Assembly (NCBI GenBank): GCA_021650895.1
Contig: CP091278.1
Span: forward strand, 3,315,659-3,379,658
Direction of reading: 5' to 3'
From: Candidatus Jettenia sp.
GTDB lineage: Bacteria > Planctomycetota > Brocadiia > Brocadiales > Brocadiaceae
DNA length: 64,000 nucleotides
Shown here: one piece after another, positions 53,988-62,796 of the stretch
How the letters are laid out: every line of letters starts with the position of its first letter
How positions within the stretch are numbered: the first letter of the stretch is position 1
Program-made: the position numbers and the translations under genes
The notes under the pieces: generated by a model
What the model saw: the letters and a program-made list of their open reading frames with translations, nothing else
Database searches by the model: none
What the model was told of the DNA's origin: nothing

Positions 53988-55145
53988 ATGAAAGCTATGA
54001 TCCTGGCAGCAGGGGAAGGGACACGGGTAAGGCCAATAACATTTATGCTTCCCAAACCCATGATTCCCCTGGTAAGAGCGCCAGTTATGGAACTTATTAT
54101 ACAACACCTGAAATCCTTTGGAATTGATCAAATTATTATAAATACCAGTCATCTTGCCCCGCTTATAGAAAATTACTTCCGGGACGGAGATCGCCTGAAT
54201 GTACAAATTGCCTATTCATTTGAGGGGAAGCTTGTGGATGGAGAACTCAAAGGAGAAGCCCTTGGCTCGGCTGGAGGTATGAAAAAAGTACAGGATTTTT
54301 CGGGATTCTTTGATGGAACTTTTATGGTAGTATGCGGCGATGCATTTATTGATCTTGATATATCAAAAGTCCTGGAATTCCACACAACAAGAAAATCTAT
54401 TGCAACAATTGTCTTAAAAGATATTCCCCGCGCTAACGTTTATAAATACGGAGTTGTTCAGACGGATGATACAGGGCGGATTTTAAAATTCCAGGAGAAG
54501 CCGAAGATTGAGGAAGCAATTTCCACAGTGATTAATACAGGTATCTATATTTTTGAACCTGAAGTGTTTGATTATATCCCAACAGGTGTTAAATATGATA
54601 TTGCAAACGACTTATTCCCCGGACTTCTTCAGGCAAACAAACCAGTCTATGGAGTATCTATCCCTTTTCAATGGATAGATATTGGCTCTATTCCTGATTA
54701 TTGGGAGGCATCACGATTGATTCTCTTAGAGAAAGTGAAAGGGTATTCCATACCCGGCCATCAGATAAAAAAGGGAATTCATACAGGAATAAATCTCAAA
54801 TTAAACCTGGATAAACTTAAGATCGTCCCGCCGGTATACATTGGCAGCGGTACAAGTGTTGGAGATGGAGCAGAGATACGCGGCCCTACGGTAATAGGGT
54901 CTAATTGCGTTATAGAACCCGGATCAATAATCAGGGAATGCCTTATCAGTGATTACACACGGGTAAGTAGTGTAGCAAAACTGGAAAGGAAGATTATCTT
55001 TGGTAAAAATTGTATAGACCCGTCGGGAGAATCGCTCGATATAGAAGAGTATCACATTGGATGGGTTGTGGATGATGTCAGAAAGGAAGCTGAAATTTCA
55101 GAAACTCATAAATTACTTATTGAACTTGCGAAGGAACTTTTATAA
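53988..55145 (+). CDS. NDP-sugar nucleotidyltransferase (Rossmann plus left-handed beta-helix)
   Basis: A 385-residue sugar-1-phosphate nucleotidyltransferase of the RfbA/GlmU-like class, making an NDP-sugar for polysaccharide. The signature AMILAAGEGTRVRPITFMLP, then KPMIPLV (Lys of PKP) is at residues 3-26, GEALGSAGGM, the metal-binding VCGDAFIDLD, EKP and the second Asp in WIDIGS. The C-terminal ~100 residues have hexapeptide-type turns (IGSGTSVGDGAEIRGPTVIG, SNCVIEPGSIIRE). The sugar (glucose, mannose or other) is not fixed by sequence. AAGGAGG precedes the start. It is monocistronic and diverges from the AddA-like gene. Confidence 0.9.
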   Translation: MKAMILAAGEGTRVRPITFMLPKPMIPLVRAPVMELIIQHLKSFGIDQIIINTSHLAPLIENYFRDGDRLNVQIAYSFEGKLVDGELKGEALGSAGGMKKVQDFSGFFDGTFMVVCGDAFIDLDISKVLEFHTTRKSIATIVLKDIPRANVYKYGVVQTDDTGRILKFQEKPKIEEAISTVINTGIYIFEPEVFDYIPTGVKYDIANDLFPGLLQANKPVYGVSIPFQWIDIGSIPDYWEASRLILLEKVKGYSIPGHQIKKGIHTGINLKLNLDKLKIVPPVYIGSGTSVGDGAEIRGPTVIGSNCVIEPGSIIRECLISDYTRVSSVAKLERKIIFGKNCIDPSGESLDIEEYHIGWVVDDVRKEAEISETHKLLIELAKELL

Positions 55146-55326
55146 GCAACTTACATAACACAGAAAATAACTCTACGTTCGCAGCAACAATTCCTGTCTG
55201 CCGATATGCCCCAAGCTAATATTTCCCAATTTCTCTTCTTGACTAAAATGCCTATTTACTATACATTGATAGAAATTATTTTTGAGCATTGATGTAAACA
55301 TTTGGATTTGTCAGAAAAACAGATAC

Positions 55327-55782
55327 ATGAACCTCTTCCAAAAATTAAAACCAGGAATTCCTAAAAGAGGTCTTTTCTATATCGCTACCGTAGTGTGGGG
55401 ATTTGTCTCATTTCGGATCCTTTCTATTGGGTTTGATGATATTTTTGAAAATACATCATTTTACTGGATATTCCTTTTAGCTGGCGCCTTACTATCTATT
55501 CCTTTTTTTAAATTTTTCTTCCTCAGGATCTCGAATAAACATATCAGAAGAATACTCAATGTAAAAAGTGAACGACCTTGCCTTTTCTCTTTTTTTGATA
55601 TCAAGGGTTACGGTATCATGGCTTTCATGATCGCATTAGGGATCATTGCACAAAAAATAAGGATCGTTCCACTTTTGTACATAGGAACGTTTTATATTTC
55701 GCTGGGGCTCGCTCTTTTCTTTTCCGCTCTCCGCTTCTTTATTTCGGGGATACGATATAAGCACATGAGCATCTGCGGGTAA
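55327..55782 (+). CDS. Small integral membrane protein
   Basis: A 151-residue hydrophobic protein with about four transmembrane segments (GLFYIATVVWGFVSFRILS, FYWIFLLAGALLSIPFFKFFF, GYGIMAFMIALGIIAQ, LLYIGTFYISLGLALFFSAL). A positively charged loop carries SNKHIRRILNVKSERPCL. No family recognised. The frame is open from a TTG at 55282, but MNLF at 55327 gives a compact start; there is no Shine-Dalgarno sequence for either. It lies 180 bases after the nucleotidyltransferase gene in the same direction and could be co-transcribed. Confidence 0.65.
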   Translation: MNLFQKLKPGIPKRGLFYIATVVWGFVSFRILSIGFDDIFENTSFYWIFLLAGALLSIPFFKFFFLRISNKHIRRILNVKSERPCLFSFFDIKGYGIMAFMIALGIIAQKIRIVPLLYIGTFYISLGLALFFSALRFFISGIRYKHMSICG

Positions 55783-55934
55783 ACGGGAAAACCTGGAATC
55801 CTAAGGTATTTGAAAATATATGGAATAGTAGAGGCAGATTTGAAACCTGCCCCTACGCATAAACAAAACGTAGTACACTGTCAATATAATTCATGATAAT
55901 ACGATTTATATCGGTTCAACTGCATGGGGCTGTG

Positions 55935-56013
55935 TCATTGCGAGGGTATTGTCCGAAGCAATCCTCTGGATATTTCAAAAGAGATTGCTTCGGGAAAATA
56001 CCCCTCGCAATGA
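55935..56013. repeat. REP-like palindromic element, TCATTGCGAGGG family
   Basis: TCATTGCGAGGGTATTG ... CCCCTCGCAATGA with inner CCGAAGCAATCC/GAGATTGCTTCGG. Third copy of the family in the window. Confidence 0.8.
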
Positions 56014-56057
56014 CACATACGAGAGAGTCTATTATGGTAAATTAAGTTGACAGTGTA

Positions 56058-56218
56058 GTAGTTACTCAAAATACTGTTGGATGATAGTAGGGGTGAACCT
56101 TGTGTTCGCCCTGATCATGGAAAAACGCATGGGTCTTGAATTTGTACAAAGGGTGGGCGAACACAAGGTTTGCCCCTACCGCAGTTTTGCACCGTATTTT
56201 GAGTAATTATAACAAAAC
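56058..56218. mobile_element. MITE-like element, GTAGTTACTCAAAATAC family, copy 2
   Basis: Full-length copy; ends GTAGTTACTCAAAATACTGTT and CACCGTATTTTGAGTAATTA, with GTAGGGGTGAACC and GGTTTGCCCCTAC arms inside. Confidence 0.85.
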
Positions 56219-56346
56219 AGAGTCGATGTAGGGCAAGGCTTTAGCCTTGCTCAGGAAACCCTGAAGGGTTGCCTTACATTAATGAAATTCCGATATATTT
56301 AATTATAGGCTCTCTGGGAGAGCGTTCACTTTAGAAAGGAGCATGA

Positions 56347-56841
56347 ATGAGTAAGAAACAATGGAGCAGTCCACCAGCAATGTTGATCGATCCCAAGAAA
56401 ATTTACTATGCAACGATGGAAACCGAAAAAGGTACGATTGAACTACAACTCTATCCGCAATATGCCCCGAAAACAGTCAACAACTTCGTTTTCCTGACTC
56501 GAGAAGGCTTTTACGATGGCATCAAGTTTCATCGAGTAATCAGCGACTTCATGATCCAGGGTGGTGATCCCACAGGCACCGGTAGAGGTGGTCCCGGATA
56601 TAAATTTGAGGATGAGGTAAAAGGAAATCCCCTGACTCATGAGACTGGAGTGATCTCAATGGCCAACGCAGGACCAAATACCAACGGGAGCCAATTTTTT
56701 ATCACACACTCACCACAACCACATCTCAACGGCAAACATACTGTCTTTGGTAAAGTAACCAGCGGCAAGGATGTCGTGGATGCAATCCGTCAGGGCGATA
56801 TGATTACTAAGGTAACTATTCGCGAAGCTGAAGGTTCTTAA
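56347..56841 (+). CDS. Cytosolic peptidyl-prolyl cis-trans isomerase (cyclophilin)
   Basis: A 164-residue cyclophilin without signal peptide. Motifs: [37 protein letters not shown], the catalytic [30 protein letters not shown], and [10 protein letters not shown]. All active-site residues are intact. AAAGGAG lies eight bases before the ATG at 56347; an ATG four bases earlier is out of frame and stops at once. Its own transcription unit right of a repeat cluster. Confidence 0.94.
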   Translation: MSKKQWSSPPAMLIDPKKIYYATMETEKGTIELQLYPQYAPKTVNNFVFLTREGFYDGIKFHRVISDFMIQGGDPTGTGRGGPGYKFEDEVKGNPLTHETGVISMANAGPNTNGSQFFITHSPQPHLNGKHTVFGKVTSGKDVVDAIRQGDMITKVTIREAEGS

Positions 56842-57248
56842 ACTGAGCGTCACAGAACACAACAGGTTGTCCGGGAATAGGTATTACTTAACAAACTCTC
56901 ATGTTATAGCCTTTGAATATCAATACCTGATTTTTGCATTGTGCATTCTCAAACGGCTTGACAAGCACACACTTCTTCTCCGACACATGTCATTCAGCTT
57001 CAACTGTTGATCTCTATACTTCAAGCCCGAAGGGATGACATTTTAACGCAGGTTTCCCCTATGTCACCCCTTCGGGGTTGAAGGGCTTTTTTCTGCTTTT
57101 TTCTATAATCATGACATCCCTTCGGGATTAAATACAGACGCAACATCTTGCGTCTGTACCATTGCAAAATCTTGCATCTCTTCTAATATATGCTATTCGG
57201 TATCAATCGTTGATCACTATGGCTTCGCATAACCAGGTATTATAAGAG
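56842..57248. other. Intergenic region
   Basis: About 400 bases between convergent genes. A weak hairpin family (CATCCCTTCGGG, CGACGCAACATCTTGCGTC) appears around 57000-57180. No gene. Confidence 0.5.
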
Positions 57249-58193
57249 TTACTTTACCATTATTGTACCCGTATTACCTTGCAATGCCTCTTTAACTTTA
57301 TCAAGAGAGGTAATAATTGCTGATTTTCCTCCCCAATCCAGGAAATTTATGGCTGCTTGAATTTTCGGGCCCATACTCCCTGGAGGAAAGTGACCTTCTT
57401 TCATATATTTTTTAGCGTCATCTACGGTTAATCTACTAAGGGCATGTTCGTTTAATTGTTTGAAGTTTAAGAAGGCATGTTCCACATTCGTAAGCATCAT
57501 AAGACAATCTGCCTTGAGACCCCGTGCCAGAATACCAGAAGCAAGATCCTTGTCAATCACAACATCAACACCTTCCAGGTCTCCATCTTCTCTCACAACA
57601 ACCGGAATGCCCCCACCACCGGCTGCTATGGCAATATCACCCGCTTCCAACAGCTTTTTTATAGCCCGCTCTTCTACAATCTCGATAGGGTTCGGAGAAG
57701 CAACAACCCGCCGGTATCCTCTATGAGAATCTTCCACGATATGCCAGCCTTTTTCCCGGCGGAAGTATTCCGCCTCTTTTTTCGTAAAGAAAGGACCTAT
57801 GGGTTTGGTAGGATTTGAAAAAGCTTTATCATGTTTATCGACAATAACCTGTGTAACAACAGTAACTACACACCTATCAATTCCCTCTCTTCTCAGCCGA
57901 TTGGTTAAGGATTGTTGGATCATATATCCTATTGCGCCCTCAGTATCTGCCACGCAGATACTGAGGGTAAGTTCCGGTACCTGATTTCGACTAGCATCTG
58001 ACATGAGTAGCATATTACCTACCTGAGGTCCATTCCCATGCGTAATAACTATTGCATAGCCTTGCTTCAAGCAGTAAACGATACCATCCAGACTCTTCCG
58101 GATATTCTCAAACTGCTCTGCAATAGTACCCTTCTGCCCTTCACGGATGAGGGCGTTTCCTCCTAAGGCAATTACGATAATTTGATCTTTCAT
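57249..58193 (-). CDS. arcC: Carbamate kinase
   Basis: Transfers phosphate between carbamoyl phosphate and ADP, making ATP in fermentative arginine or related pathways, or supplying carbamoyl phosphate. The 314-residue protein has ALGGNALIREGQKGT, VITHGNGPQVGNM, VVASPNPIEIVE, GDIAIAAGGGGIPVV, GVDVVIDKDLAS and the end HFPPGSMGPKIQAAI. All nucleotide- and substrate-binding loops are intact. It is the last gene of an operon with tmk and the COG2403 gene; its ATG lies one base after the stop of the latter (TAG, T, ATG), so translation is coupled. Confidence 0.94.
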   Translation of the reverse strand: MKDQIIVIALGGNALIREGQKGTIAEQFENIRKSLDGIVYCLKQGYAIVITHGNGPQVGNMLLMSDASRNQVPELTLSICVADTEGAIGYMIQQSLTNRLRREGIDRCVVTVVTQVIVDKHDKAFSNPTKPIGPFFTKKEAEYFRREKGWHIVEDSHRGYRRVVASPNPIEIVEERAIKKLLEAGDIAIAAGGGGIPVVVREDGDLEGVDVVIDKDLASGILARGLKADCLMMLTNVEHAFLNFKQLNEHALSRLTVDDAKKYMKEGHFPPGSMGPKIQAAINFLDWGGKSAIITSLDKVKEALQGNTGTIMVK

Positions 58194-58194
58194 A

Positions 58195-59514
58195 CTACAA
58201 TAATTTTTTTTCTATAAGTTCTTTCAGGGTAGGTGTGCTTATTTCTTGTAGTTCATATCGAACCCTATCAGTTGGTTTATCTATAAAGATAAGCTTCCTT
58301 AAGTCAATGGGTGTGCCAATAATCACCATATCGCATGGAATACGATGTATGGTTTCCTGTAACTCTTCTTTTTGGGAATGTCCATAGCCCATCGCAGGCA
58401 ACAATTTTCCTATGTGAGGATAATTTCTGAATGTTTCAGCAATAGATCCTATGGCAAAGGGCCTTGGATCGATAATCTCCCCTGCGCCATATTTCTCTGC
58501 TGCCAGGACTCCGGCACCAAAGGCCATACCACCATGGGTTAAGGTTGGCCCATCCTCTATAACCAATACTCGTTTGCCCTTTATCAGTTCCGGCTCTTCA
58601 ACAGTTATTGGTAATGCAGCATCCATAATGATAGCGCTTGGGTTTAATAATTTTACCTGCTCTTTCAGGTACTTTACATTCTCCGGCTCCGCCGTATCTT
58701 CCTTACTTATGATAATACTATGTGCCATGAGGAGATTTGTTTCTCCTGGATAGTAGGTAATCTCATGTCCTGTCCGGTGCGGGTCAACGATGGTAATATG
58801 CATATCAGGCACATAAAAAGGGATATCGTTATTACCTCCATCCCAGAGAATAATATCTGCCTCCTGTTCAGCTTCTCGTAAAATAGCTTCATAATCGACT
58901 CCTGCATACACCACCGTGTTATGTTCTATATGGGGCTCATATTCTTCAATTTCCTCGATAGTACAGTCATGTCTTTTAAGGTCATCATAGGAGGCAAATC
59001 GCTGTATACGCTGTTTGGCAAGATCACCATAAGGCATAGGATGCCTTATAACAACAACCTTCTTCCCCAATTCCTTGAGAATCTTGCAAACCTTTCGTGA
59101 AGTTGGACTCTTGCCACAACCTGTCCTTACAGCACAGATAGCAATAACGGGTTTTTTACTCTTTACCATAGTTTGCCTTGCACCGAGGAGAGTAAACTGT
59201 GCACCTGCTACATTCACAAGGCTCGCTTTGTGCATAACATATTGATACGACACATCGCTGTAAGAAAATACCACCTCGTCAATAGCATGGGATTTTATAA
59301 GCGTTATTAATTTTTGTTCCGGTTCGATAGGGATACCCTTTGGGTATAGTTTACCCGCTAATAAAGGAGGGTATTGCCTTTCGGCAATATTTGGTATTTG
59401 TGTTGCTGTAAATGCGATCACTTCATATTCGGAATTATCACGAAAGCACATATTAAAGTTGTGAAAGTCCCGTCCAGCCGCTCCCATGATAATGATTTTT
59501 TTTCTCTTTGGCAT
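58195..59514 (-). CDS. COG2403-type P-loop protein (cyclic 2,3-diphosphoglycerate synthetase-like)
   Basis: A 439-residue protein I assign to COG2403, a predicted GTPase family that includes cyclic 2,3-diphosphoglycerate synthetases. The N-terminal Rossmann part has IIIMGAAGRDFHNFNMCFR, the central P-loop is CAVRTGCGKSPTSRKV, then VVVIRHPMPYGDL, ILWDGGNNDIPFYVPD, YPGETNLLMAHSI and the end CDMVIIGTPIDLRK. In archaea and thermophiles such genes often neighbour carbamate metabolism, as here with carbamate kinase. The substrate is unknown. Start ATG 59514 has GGAGGG five bases upstream; the frame could extend to 59544 but that has no site. 13 bases separate it from tmk. Confidence 0.8.
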   Translation of the reverse strand: MPKRKKIIIMGAAGRDFHNFNMCFRDNSEYEVIAFTATQIPNIAERQYPPLLAGKLYPKGIPIEPEQKLITLIKSHAIDEVVFSYSDVSYQYVMHKASLVNVAGAQFTLLGARQTMVKSKKPVIAICAVRTGCGKSPTSRKVCKILKELGKKVVVIRHPMPYGDLAKQRIQRFASYDDLKRHDCTIEEIEEYEPHIEHNTVVYAGVDYEAILREAEQEADIILWDGGNNDIPFYVPDMHITIVDPHRTGHEITYYPGETNLLMAHSIIISKEDTAEPENVKYLKEQVKLLNPSAIIMDAALPITVEEPELIKGKRVLVIEDGPTLTHGGMAFGAGVLAAEKYGAGEIIDPRPFAIGSIAETFRNYPHIGKLLPAMGYGHSQKEELQETIHRIPCDMVIIGTPIDLRKLIFIDKPTDRVRYELQEISTPTLKELIEKKLL

Positions 59515-59527
59515 GTGAGCCCTCCTC

Positions 59528-60226
59528 TCAACCTTTCCTATCATTTTTTATCAACATATCTACCGTTACATTCCATATTCTATCAGCGATTACTTGTTCA
59601 GACAGCAATTGGCCATCTTTTGTACAATCGATCATTATCCAATTATTTTTTCCCTTCACAATTTCCAGAAAGGTTTGTTGAGCATGTCGCAGATGATTTA
59701 TATCCTCTTCATGGATATCTTTTTTTTCATCTCCGAGATACGGGCGCTGTTCTTTCTTTTCAATAAGCCGGTACGCTATCTCTGCCGGTACATAGAGCAA
59801 GATATTCAAATCAGACCTTGGGATAGCAAAGATAGCGTGTTCTAAGATATCCAACCATTGAAAAAATTTTTCTCTCTGAGCAGAATCACTGATTTTTCCT
59901 CCCTGGTGAGCCATATTATCACCTACGTAGCGGTTCGATATGATAATCTTGCCCTCTCTCAACCACGTATTCATTTGTTCTTTGCACTCCCAGCGATCTC
60001 CTGCGTAAAGCACTGATGCCAGGTATGGACTTACTATCTCTGCACTGCCAAACTCACCTTTAAGGTACTTTACAATCATATCAGCAAAAAAGGTTTTACC
60101 GTACCGGGGAAAGTCTGTAGTGACGGCAGGGTAACCTTCTTTTAACAAACGCTCATACAAAAGCTTTGTCTGTACTGTCTTACCACTACCATCGATACCG
60201 GTAATAACAACTAATTTTCCCCGCAT
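59528..60226 (-). CDS. tmk: Thymidylate kinase
   Basis: dTMP kinase of 232 residues, needed for dTTP synthesis. P-loop GIDGSGKTVQTK at ~10-21, DFPRYGKTFFADMI, the YAGDRWEC and NRYV region (Asp/Arg), and the lid ..RLIEKKEQRPYLGDEKKDIHEED. The longer annotated-style frame to 60295 overlaps a mobile element; GGAG is nine bases before ATG 60226, so I chose that. First gene of the tmk-COG2403-arcC operon, with its promoter (60458-60485) on the far side of the MITE-like element. Confidence 0.92.
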   Translation of the reverse strand: MRGKLVVITGIDGSGKTVQTKLLYERLLKEGYPAVTTDFPRYGKTFFADMIVKYLKGEFGSAEIVSPYLASVLYAGDRWECKEQMNTWLREGKIIISNRYVGDNMAHQGGKISDSAQREKFFQWLDILEHAIFAIPRSDLNILLYVPAEIAYRLIEKKEQRPYLGDEKKDIHEEDINHLRHAQQTFLEIVKGKNNWIMIDCTKDGQLLSEQVIADRIWNVTVDMLIKNDRKG

Positions 60227-60270
60227 TACATAATTCTCCAATTTTCGTTTATTTATATAGTTTCCAAAAA

Positions 60271-60423
60271 CGTAACTCCTTAAAATACGGTGCAAAACTG
60301 GAGCAGGGGAGAACCTTGTATTTACCCTGGGTATGGAAAAACGTACCGGTTCTGGATTTGCGCAAAGGCGGGAGAATACAAGGCTCGCTCCTATTATGAT
60401 CCAGCAGTATTTTAAGTAGTTAC
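60271..60423. mobile_element. MITE-like element, GTAGTTACTCAAAATAC family, copy 3
   Basis: CGTAACTCCTTAAAATACGG at the left and CAGCAGTATTTTAAGTAGTTAC at the right; central GGAGAACC / AGGCTCGCTCC arms. It sits in the leader of the tmk operon. Confidence 0.8.
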
Positions 60424-60457
60424 CAAAACTACCTTTTTCTGTATAGATACCTATTGC

Positions 60458-60485
60458 TTTATAGCAATTTTATTAATATTGTCAA
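60458..60485 (-). promoter_or_regulatory. Promoter of the tmk operon
   Basis: Minus strand TTGACA (60480-60485), 16-bp spacer, TATAAA (60458-60463). About 220 bases upstream of the tmk start, with the MITE-like element in between. Confidence 0.6.
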
Positions 60486-60529
60486 CATTTATATCGAAAC
60501 TATAAAAATTTGAGAGATTATCTTCTATG

Positions 60530-60558
60530 TTGACCTGAGAAGTAAAATCTGCTACATT
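60530..60558 (+). promoter_or_regulatory. Promoter of the HEAT-repeat lipoprotein gene
   Basis: TTGACC (60530-60535), 17-bp spacer, TACATT (60553-60558); start about 60565. This makes the in-frame TTG at 60569 an unlikely start codon and supports ATG 60620. Confidence 0.45.
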
Positions 60559-60619
60559 TGATATTCAATTGAAAGTCCATAACGAATTCTTACCCTTTTC
60601 TAAAACACCGATAGAAACA

Positions 60620-62770
60620 ATGTCAGAAAACAGTTGTATATATGCAGAAAAAATCAGAATAAAGATTTATACGATACTACTCATCTCAATAAGTATAGTA
60701 AGTTTTTCAGGATGTGGTATATTTTCTAAGAAAGTTACCATAGATAATGTAGTGACAAAAACTGATATTGAACTTCAGCGCAAGTTAGAGGAATGGACAG
60801 AACAGCTCTACTCTAACGACCCCACAGTAAGAAGCTCCGCGGCAGTTTCTCTTCTTGGTTTAAACCTTCTTCATGCACAGGAACCATTGGTAAAGATATT
60901 AAGGAATAGCGGTGAGCGTGAGGATGTGCAGATATCTGTCATTAATGCATTTGGATTCACCAAAGATGACCGCGCAACAGATATTTTGATCGATTTACTG
61001 GATAGCGAATCCGCTCCAATTCAAACTGCTGCAGCCGAATCACTTGAAAAGTTGAAAACAAGAAATTCTATACGGAAAATGTCTGAGACAATGCTCGATC
61101 CTAAACAGTCTATAAGTGTTAAGTTATTACTGGCGAAGTCATTGGGCAATACAAATGACCGGGATGCTGTCGATCCCTTGATTAAAACGCTTTCAATGGA
61201 TGACATCAGATTAAGGCAAGTGGCCATGGAATCTCTGGAAAAGATTACAAAACAACCCAACATGAATGATTCAGCATGGTGGAGAGAGTGGTGGACCCGT
61301 AACAGATCAAAAACACGTGAACAATGGCTTGAGGATATTGTATCAAAGCAGGAAGAGAATACACAACAGTTGGAATCAAAGATTGAGGAATTAAACTTCG
61401 AAATAGCCCAAAAGTTTATTAAACTGCTTGAAGCTCGGTCCGATAAAATGGACTCAAAGCCATTAATTGAGGCGATGGAGAGTGATTATCCCAATGTAAG
61501 GATATTTGCTGTAAAAGAATTGGTAAAGATTAAGGAACCATCAGTAATCAATGCATTAATAAATGCCATATCAGACGAACAGGAGGAGGTTCGCATCGAA
61601 GTGGTTCAGGCATTGGGAGAAATTGATAATGACGATAGAGTCATCAAGCCCTTAATTCAGTCTTTAAGCGACACAAGCCTTGCGGTCAGACAAGAAGCGG
61701 CAAAGGCCTTAGGTAAACTGGGAAATCGTGAAGCAGAAGAAGATTTAATTTTAGCATTAAATAATAATACCGATATCTCTCTTATATGTTCTATAATAGA
61801 ATCTTTAGGGCAGATTGGAGATACACGGGCGGTTGATCCTCTCATTACCTTTTTAGGACATAAAGAACCAAAAGCACGGGAATGCACAGCCGCTGCCCTT
61901 GGAAAGATACGTGATGCGCGCGCAATGGAGCCTTTAATTGACGCTTTGAACGATGAACAAGAGCGCGTACGTTGGTATGCCGCTGATGGCTTAGGGAAAA
62001 TTGGTGATCCTCTCTGCGTAGAATCACTTATCAAATTACTTTCTGACCCCAGTGCGCGGGTAAGAGAATCTGCCGTAACGGCGTTGGGACAGATAGGGAA
62101 TCAACAATCGATAGAATCGTTATTAAAAGCGCTTCAGGACGTTGATAAACGGGTCGCAGATCAAGCTGCCGAATCTCTCCTGAATATAAAAAAGATAGAT
62201 TTTGAGGTTATGGATTCTATAGCAACTACCTTTTCTACCAACAAGGATTATAAAAGGGCGGAAATTATTTTAGAAAGGCAAATTGCAGAATATTCAACAA
62301 AGCCAGAATTCAAAGAAGAGATTTTACAAACTAAGATTAAATTAGCCAAAACACTCTTTACCATGAAAGACCTTCAGAAGGCGCTTGGTATTTATGAAGA
62401 GCTGGTAAAACAATTTCCGGACGATGATACCATAAAAATTCATCTTATACAGTGCTTAAAAGAGATGAAACAATTTGATCGTGCCCTGGAATGGTATACC
62501 ATTTGGATCAAAGAAACATCCCGAAATAATCAATTATGCTGGCAAGGCCGTTTGGATATCGCAAATGCTATGCTTGAACAAGGAAAGTATGAGAATATAA
62601 AAAGTCTCATCGATAGCTTACAAATGGAAGATCCTAATTTAGGCGGAAACGAATTCAAGCAAAATTTCCAAAGATTAAAAGATGTGTCCGTAAGGGAATT
62701 ATTCAATTCAAAAACGGTAAGCCAAAAATTAGAATTGGAAGAGTCCTTAAATGTTGAAAATAAAAAATAG
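60620..62770 (+). CDS. HEAT/PBS-repeat and TPR lipoprotein
   Basis: A 716-residue protein with a lipoprotein signal (IYTILLISISIVSFSGC, Cys ~32). Two blocks of HEAT/PBS-lyase-like repeats follow (residues ~55-190 and ~290-545): ...AVDPLIKTLSMDDIRLRQVAMESLEKI, then ALGKIRDARAMEPLIDALNDE, ALGQIGNQQSIESLLKAL. They are separated by a coiled-coil-like, Trp-rich stretch (WWREWWTRNRSKTREQW). The C-terminal ~150 residues form TPR-like helices (RAEIILERQIAEYS, KALGIYEELVKQFPDD). It is expected to be a periplasmic scaffold on the membrane; no enzyme motif. The ATG at 60620 is downstream of the promoter at 60530-60558. TrkA follows 26 bases later, possibly in the same operon. Confidence 0.83.
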   Translation: MSENSCIYAEKIRIKIYTILLISISIVSFSGCGIFSKKVTIDNVVTKTDIELQRKLEEWTEQLYSNDPTVRSSAAVSLLGLNLLHAQEPLVKILRNSGEREDVQISVINAFGFTKDDRATDILIDLLDSESAPIQTAAAESLEKLKTRNSIRKMSETMLDPKQSISVKLLLAKSLGNTNDRDAVDPLIKTLSMDDIRLRQVAMESLEKITKQPNMNDSAWWREWWTRNRSKTREQWLEDIVSKQEENTQQLESKIEELNFEIAQKFIKLLEARSDKMDSKPLIEAMESDYPNVRIFAVKELVKIKEPSVINALINAISDEQEEVRIEVVQALGEIDNDDRVIKPLIQSLSDTSLAVRQEAAKALGKLGNREAEEDLILALNNNTDISLICSIIESLGQIGDTRAVDPLITFLGHKEPKARECTAAALGKIRDARAMEPLIDALNDEQERVRWYAADGLGKIGDPLCVESLIKLLSDPSARVRESAVTALGQIGNQQSIESLLKALQDVDKRVADQAAESLLNIKKIDFEVMDSIATTFSTNKDYKRAEIILERQIAEYSTKPEFKEEILQTKIKLAKTLFTMKDLQKALGIYEELVKQFPDDDTIKIHLIQCLKEMKQFDRALEWYTIWIKETSRNNQLCWQGRLDIANAMLEQGKYENIKSLIDSLQMEDPNLGGNEFKQNFQRLKDVSVRELFNSKTVSQKLELEESLNVENKK

Positions 62771-62796
62771 TTCTATTTCAGGATAATTGTAATTAT

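Larger units (their letters stand above)
55783..56346. repeat. Intergenic mobile-repeat cluster
   Basis: Three families side by side: a REP-like element (55935-56013), a MITE-like element (56058-56218) and a GTAGGGCAAGGC...GGTTGCCTTAC palindrome (56226-56278). A CACTGTCAATATAATTCATG segment (~55875) is partly mirrored by TTAAGTTGACAGTGTAG (~56043), so the REP-like element may sit inside a larger inverted unit. Confidence 0.75.
60227..60619. other. Divergent promoter region with a MITE-like insertion
   Basis: Contains a full MITE-like copy (60271-60423), the leftward promoter of the tmk operon (60458-60485) and the rightward promoter of the HEAT lipoprotein gene (60530-60558). Confidence 0.65.
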
